DNA of 24,770 nt from Selenomonadales bacterium (lineage in GTDB: Bacteria > Bacillota > Clostridia > Christensenellales > QALW01): the NCBI GenBank assembly GCA_003150515.1, contig QALW01000026.1, positions 1 to 24,770 on the forward strand, read 5' to 3'. The translations under genes were made by a program, and so were the position numbers. Positions 22,173-24,770 of this stretch are shown here, in pieces. The notes below the pieces were generated by a model. The model was not told where the DNA came from and searched no databases. It was given only the letters and a program-made list of their open reading frames with translations. Position 1 is the stretch's first letter; each line of letters starts with the position of its first letter.

Positions 22173-24671
22173 TTATCCAAAATATTTTTTCTTATGCAAA
22201 ACAAGTGCGGCAATTATGCCTGCAGCAAAAAGCATAAGAGTTAAAGCATAAAACAGTCCGCCGGCTGTATCGCCTGTCTGCGGAACGTCAGGATCTGCAA
22301 GCTCTTCCCCTTTATCCCTGTGGTTATTAAATGCAGCTTCAGCCGTCCGCCCATCCTGAATAATCCCGGCCGCGCCTTCAGACGTCACAGTATATCCCTG
22401 ATTATCCCCTTCAGTCACAATATAACCCACTCCTGCGGGAATACCGTCAGCCGTTATGCTCTGGCCGTGTTTAAGAGTAAAGCTCGCTTCGCCGTTTATA
22501 AACTGCAAATCGCCATACTGTCCGTTAATGCTGACATCGTCCAGCGTCACCTTAAAAGAAAAGGCTTTTTCCGTATCCGCGTCGCTTCCCGAAACCGTCT
22601 TTGAGACAGTCAGGCTGCCGTTGGGCCGGTATATATTGCTGATGCTGATAGTGATAGTCCGAGTATCAATATCCACTTCCGCCGAAGAATATACCGGCTC
22701 AAAATTTTCGGGCGCCGGATTTTCAATAACGGTATATAAAAAGCCGTCCGGAAGAGATGATGGATCGGGAAGCTGGGTAAATTCTGCCGTCCATCCGTTT
22801 TCCTCGCTTAAGGTCACATTATCAAGCAGCGTCTCCCCTATTTTCAAAAAAACGGTTACAGGCGTCTTCAGGCTTTCATCCGTCTCTCCCCAGTCCTTTG
22901 TAACTTTTAACGTGTAATCATTATCCTCCTGCCCCATAACAATGCCGCCGTTAGTGCCTATGCCTCCGCCGCGACCCGAGCTATTGCCCCTGATAAACAG
23001 CGCGGCGCTGCTTTCGGCCAAATCCTTTGCATTATCCGAAACCACAGCCTTTAAAGCATAAGGCTCCGTGCTGCTTTGTATATAGGCAATAGGGCTGCTT
23101 TCCAAATCAAGGCCATAGCGCGGAGAATCATCAGGCAAACCTAAATTTCCTCCATCGGCCAAAATCCCGCCGTCCTCATACCACAGCGCCTGCCCGCCGC
23201 CCAGAATGCGGTTTGCCAGAGTCAAAATATAATCCTGTCCGCTTGTCTTGACAGAAACTATATCACCTCCCGCCCCATCCGCATTATTATCGTAAACAGC
23301 CGCGCCGTTGGTAATAAATAATTCTATATCTCCGGTAGGACATGCCCATACCCCTCCTCCCAAAATGGAAGCGGTATTTCCCGTCACAACAGCATTATTA
23401 ATTTTCAGCGTGTATGGAATGCTGCCCACATATACGCCGCCGCCCTGATATTCGGCCGTATTGTTTTCAATATATCCGCCTTTTAGCTCAACTTGATTGG
23501 AAGCGACATATACCCCGCCTCCGCAGCCTCCGTCTCCATAAGCTTCGCCCATATTAACCATATTGCCGCTTATATTTCCGCCAAGCATGGTAAATGCGGC
23601 AGGGTAATATTGACTATACGTCTCAATTGGCCACGCGCCGGGAGAATTCGGGCCGCCGGGAAAAGCCGTGCCATATCCGTCTATCGTGCATACTCCGCCG
23701 CCCAAACCGCCGTTAACAACATTATCCAGAATATCGCCGTCATACATAGTAACCGCGGCGTTCCCCTCAATATATATACCTCCGCCGCCCGCTTGATGCG
23801 TGGCGGTGCCTGTGCAGATATTTCCCTGAATAGTTCCGCCGTTCATGGTCATTGTGGCGCTGTATGCATAATGCATACCAACAACATGCACTCCCGCGCC
23901 GCGGTACCCTTTATTATTTTTTATCGTACCGCCGTTCATCTCAAAATACGCCGTTCCCTTTTCGTAAGAGGTATTAGGAGCATATACAAGCACTGCGCCG
24001 CTTCTGGTGCTGAGGCCTCCATTGATATTCTGAATTGTTCCATCATTCATAATAAATTTGGCGTTGCAGCAGACTTTGACCCCTCCGGTTGAACTGTTGC
24101 AGGAAGCGTTTTGAATATTGCCGCCGTTCATAACAAATTCAGCGCCGCTGCCGCAAACCTGAATCAAGGCGTGCGCGTCGGTGCTCCATCCGATTGTCTG
24201 GCCGTTAAAATCCAAAGTGCCGCTTTCCAGCGTAATTTTCCCATGACAGATTATAATGCCGCTTGCGCCGCTTTTATAGGCTTGCCGCGTAAAGGTCAGA
24301 TTAGGGCCGTCAATGGTGAGAGAGCCGCCCCTCTCAATTATAAACGCCGCTTTTTGGCTCTGGCTTTCAGTGGATGAAGCCATAGTTATGCTATGCTTAA
24401 GCCCATTGTCAATAAGCTTAATATCCGCCCCGTCAGGAACTGTGACGCTCTCCTCCATTTCTATATCCCCAATAATCTCCACTGTTCCGGTCTTATCATC
24501 CGAAGCCGCAATATTGGCAAAAGCGTCAGCAAGAGAAGAAAACTCCACGTCCTCTACTCTTGCCACTATATCGCCGCTCGGGCCGTCCGCTGCCAATGCA
24601 TTTCCCGGCAAAAAGGCAAATAAAACAACAAGGCAGCTCATCAGACATAAAAAACTTCTCTTCGTTCTCAC
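22173..24671 (-). CDS. Sortase-anchored beta-helix surface protein with Cna-B-like domains
   Basis: An 832-residue secreted protein. The signal peptide has R-T-K-R-S then a hydrophobic core, with cleavage after GNALA near residue 27. Residues about 90-500 carry many imperfect repeats of the form F-x-M-N-G-G-T-I-x-N-N, typical of a right-handed parallel beta-helix. Glycine-rich turns (QAGGGGIYIEGN, GGCGGGVYVASN) recur. Two Cna-B-type modules follow: one begins LKVTKDWGE, and one begins SLTVSKTVSG and ends AAFNNH. The C-terminus has VPQTGD, a hydrophobic helix and HKKK, a normal sortase signal. Such proteins act as adhesins or surface-layer structures. GTG 24671 is preferred because AAAGGAAAG lies upstream at a usable distance; the TTG at 24695 precedes that site. 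No sortase gene is in the window. Confidence 0.92.
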   Translation of the reverse strand: MRTKRSFLCLMSCLVVLFAFLPGNALAADGPSGDIVARVEDVEFSSLADAFANIAASDDKTGTVEIIGDIEMEESVTVPDGADIKLIDNGLKHSITMASSTESQSQKAAFIIERGGSLTIDGPNLTFTRQAYKSGASGIIICHGKITLESGTLDFNGQTIGWSTDAHALIQVCGSGAEFVMNGGNIQNASCNSSTGGVKVCCNAKFIMNDGTIQNINGGLSTRSGAVLVYAPNTSYEKGTAYFEMNGGTIKNNKGYRGAGVHVVGMHYAYSATMTMNGGTIQGNICTGTATHQAGGGGIYIEGNAAVTMYDGDILDNVVNGGLGGGVCTIDGYGTAFPGGPNSPGAWPIETYSQYYPAAFTMLGGNISGNMVNMGEAYGDGGCGGGVYVASNQVELKGGYIENNTAEYQGGGVYVGSIPYTLKINNAVVTGNTASILGGGVWACPTGDIELFITNGAAVYDNNADGAGGDIVSVKTSGQDYILTLANRILGGGQALWYEDGGILADGGNLGLPDDSPRYGLDLESSPIAYIQSSTEPYALKAVVSDNAKDLAESSAALFIRGNSSGRGGGIGTNGGIVMGQEDNDYTLKVTKDWGETDESLKTPVTVFLKIGETLLDNVTLSEENGWTAEFTQLPDPSSLPDGFLYTVIENPAPENFEPVYSSAEVDIDTRTITISISNIYRPNGSLTVSKTVSGSDADTEKAFSFKVTLDDVSINGQYGDLQFINGEASFTLKHGQSITADGIPAGVGYIVTEGDNQGYTVTSEGAAGIIQDGRTAEAAFNNHRDKGEELADPDVPQTGDTAGGLFYALTLMLFAAGIIAALVLHKKKYFG

Positions 24672-24724
24672 AATACTTCTTTCCTTTCTTCTCAATTTAT
24701 GTATAAAAGATAAAAAGGTATATC

Positions 24725-24745
24725 CCGTTCATTAAAAATGAACGG
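24725..24745. promoter_or_regulatory. Palindrome in the leader of the surface-protein gene
   Basis: CCGTTCATT and AATGAACGG form a nine-pair stem with a loop of three, and flanking ATAT steps extend it past one mismatch. It lies about 54 bases before the GTG start and just downstream of a minus-strand TATAGT (24761-24766), whose -35 would be beyond the window. It could be an operator, a leader hairpin or the terminator of an upstream gene. Confidence 0.5.
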
Positions 24746-24770
24746 AATATGCCCATATCTACTATAAAAA

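Overview
The window looks like the chromosome of a Bacillota (Firmicutes) member, most likely a clostridial-type anaerobe. This rests on the yerC-pcrA-ligA operon, the Firmicutes type of GalT, strong AGGAGG-type ribosome binding sites, sigma-A promoters and sortase-type or sortase-like surface proteins. Genus cannot be told from the sequence alone. Base composition is mixed: coding DNA is moderately GC-rich with many ATA isoleucine codons, and intergenic regions alternate AT-rich promoters with very GC-rich hairpins.

Layout. 1-382: non-coding, with a large trident-shaped inverted repeat (121-256) and a terminator. 383-2172: two tandem paralogous secreted proteins on the minus strand; the second is interrupted by an in-frame TAG at its signal peptide. 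2296-7816: minus-strand operon yerC, pcrA, ligA and an AIR-synthase-like gene (DNA repair and replication). 8106-8801: a metallophosphoesterase. 8941-9933: a lone plus-strand gene of unknown function. 10116-14539: minus-strand amidohydrolase, yjbQ, nitroreductase-like gene, pdp and deoC (deoxynucleoside salvage), with a strong palindrome inside the run. 14607-19247: divergent galK and galT (Leloir pathway) around back-to-back promoters, with galT leading into a pair of four-helix membrane proteins. 19260-19401: a second trident inverted repeat between convergent genes. 19430-20251: an APH(3')-like kinase. 20359-21963: tRNA-Gly(CCC) and tuf in one transcription unit, followed by tandem terminators and a GC-rich structured spacer. 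22042-24745: a large beta-helix surface protein with Cna-B-like domains and a VPQTG anchor.

How the genes fit together. PcrA and LigA are housekeeping repair enzymes. Pdp and DeoC act in succession on pyrimidine deoxynucleosides, with a mutase step between them. GalK and GalT act in succession on galactose; galE is not in the window. The three surface proteins suggest a host- or substrate-facing cell wall.

The strongest candidate for something undescribed is the pair of trident elements at 121-256 and 19260-19401. They share the junction and first-hairpin sequences, but their outer stems and second hairpins differ in sequence while each stays self-complementary. That pattern points to selection on structure, or to a mobile or templated origin.
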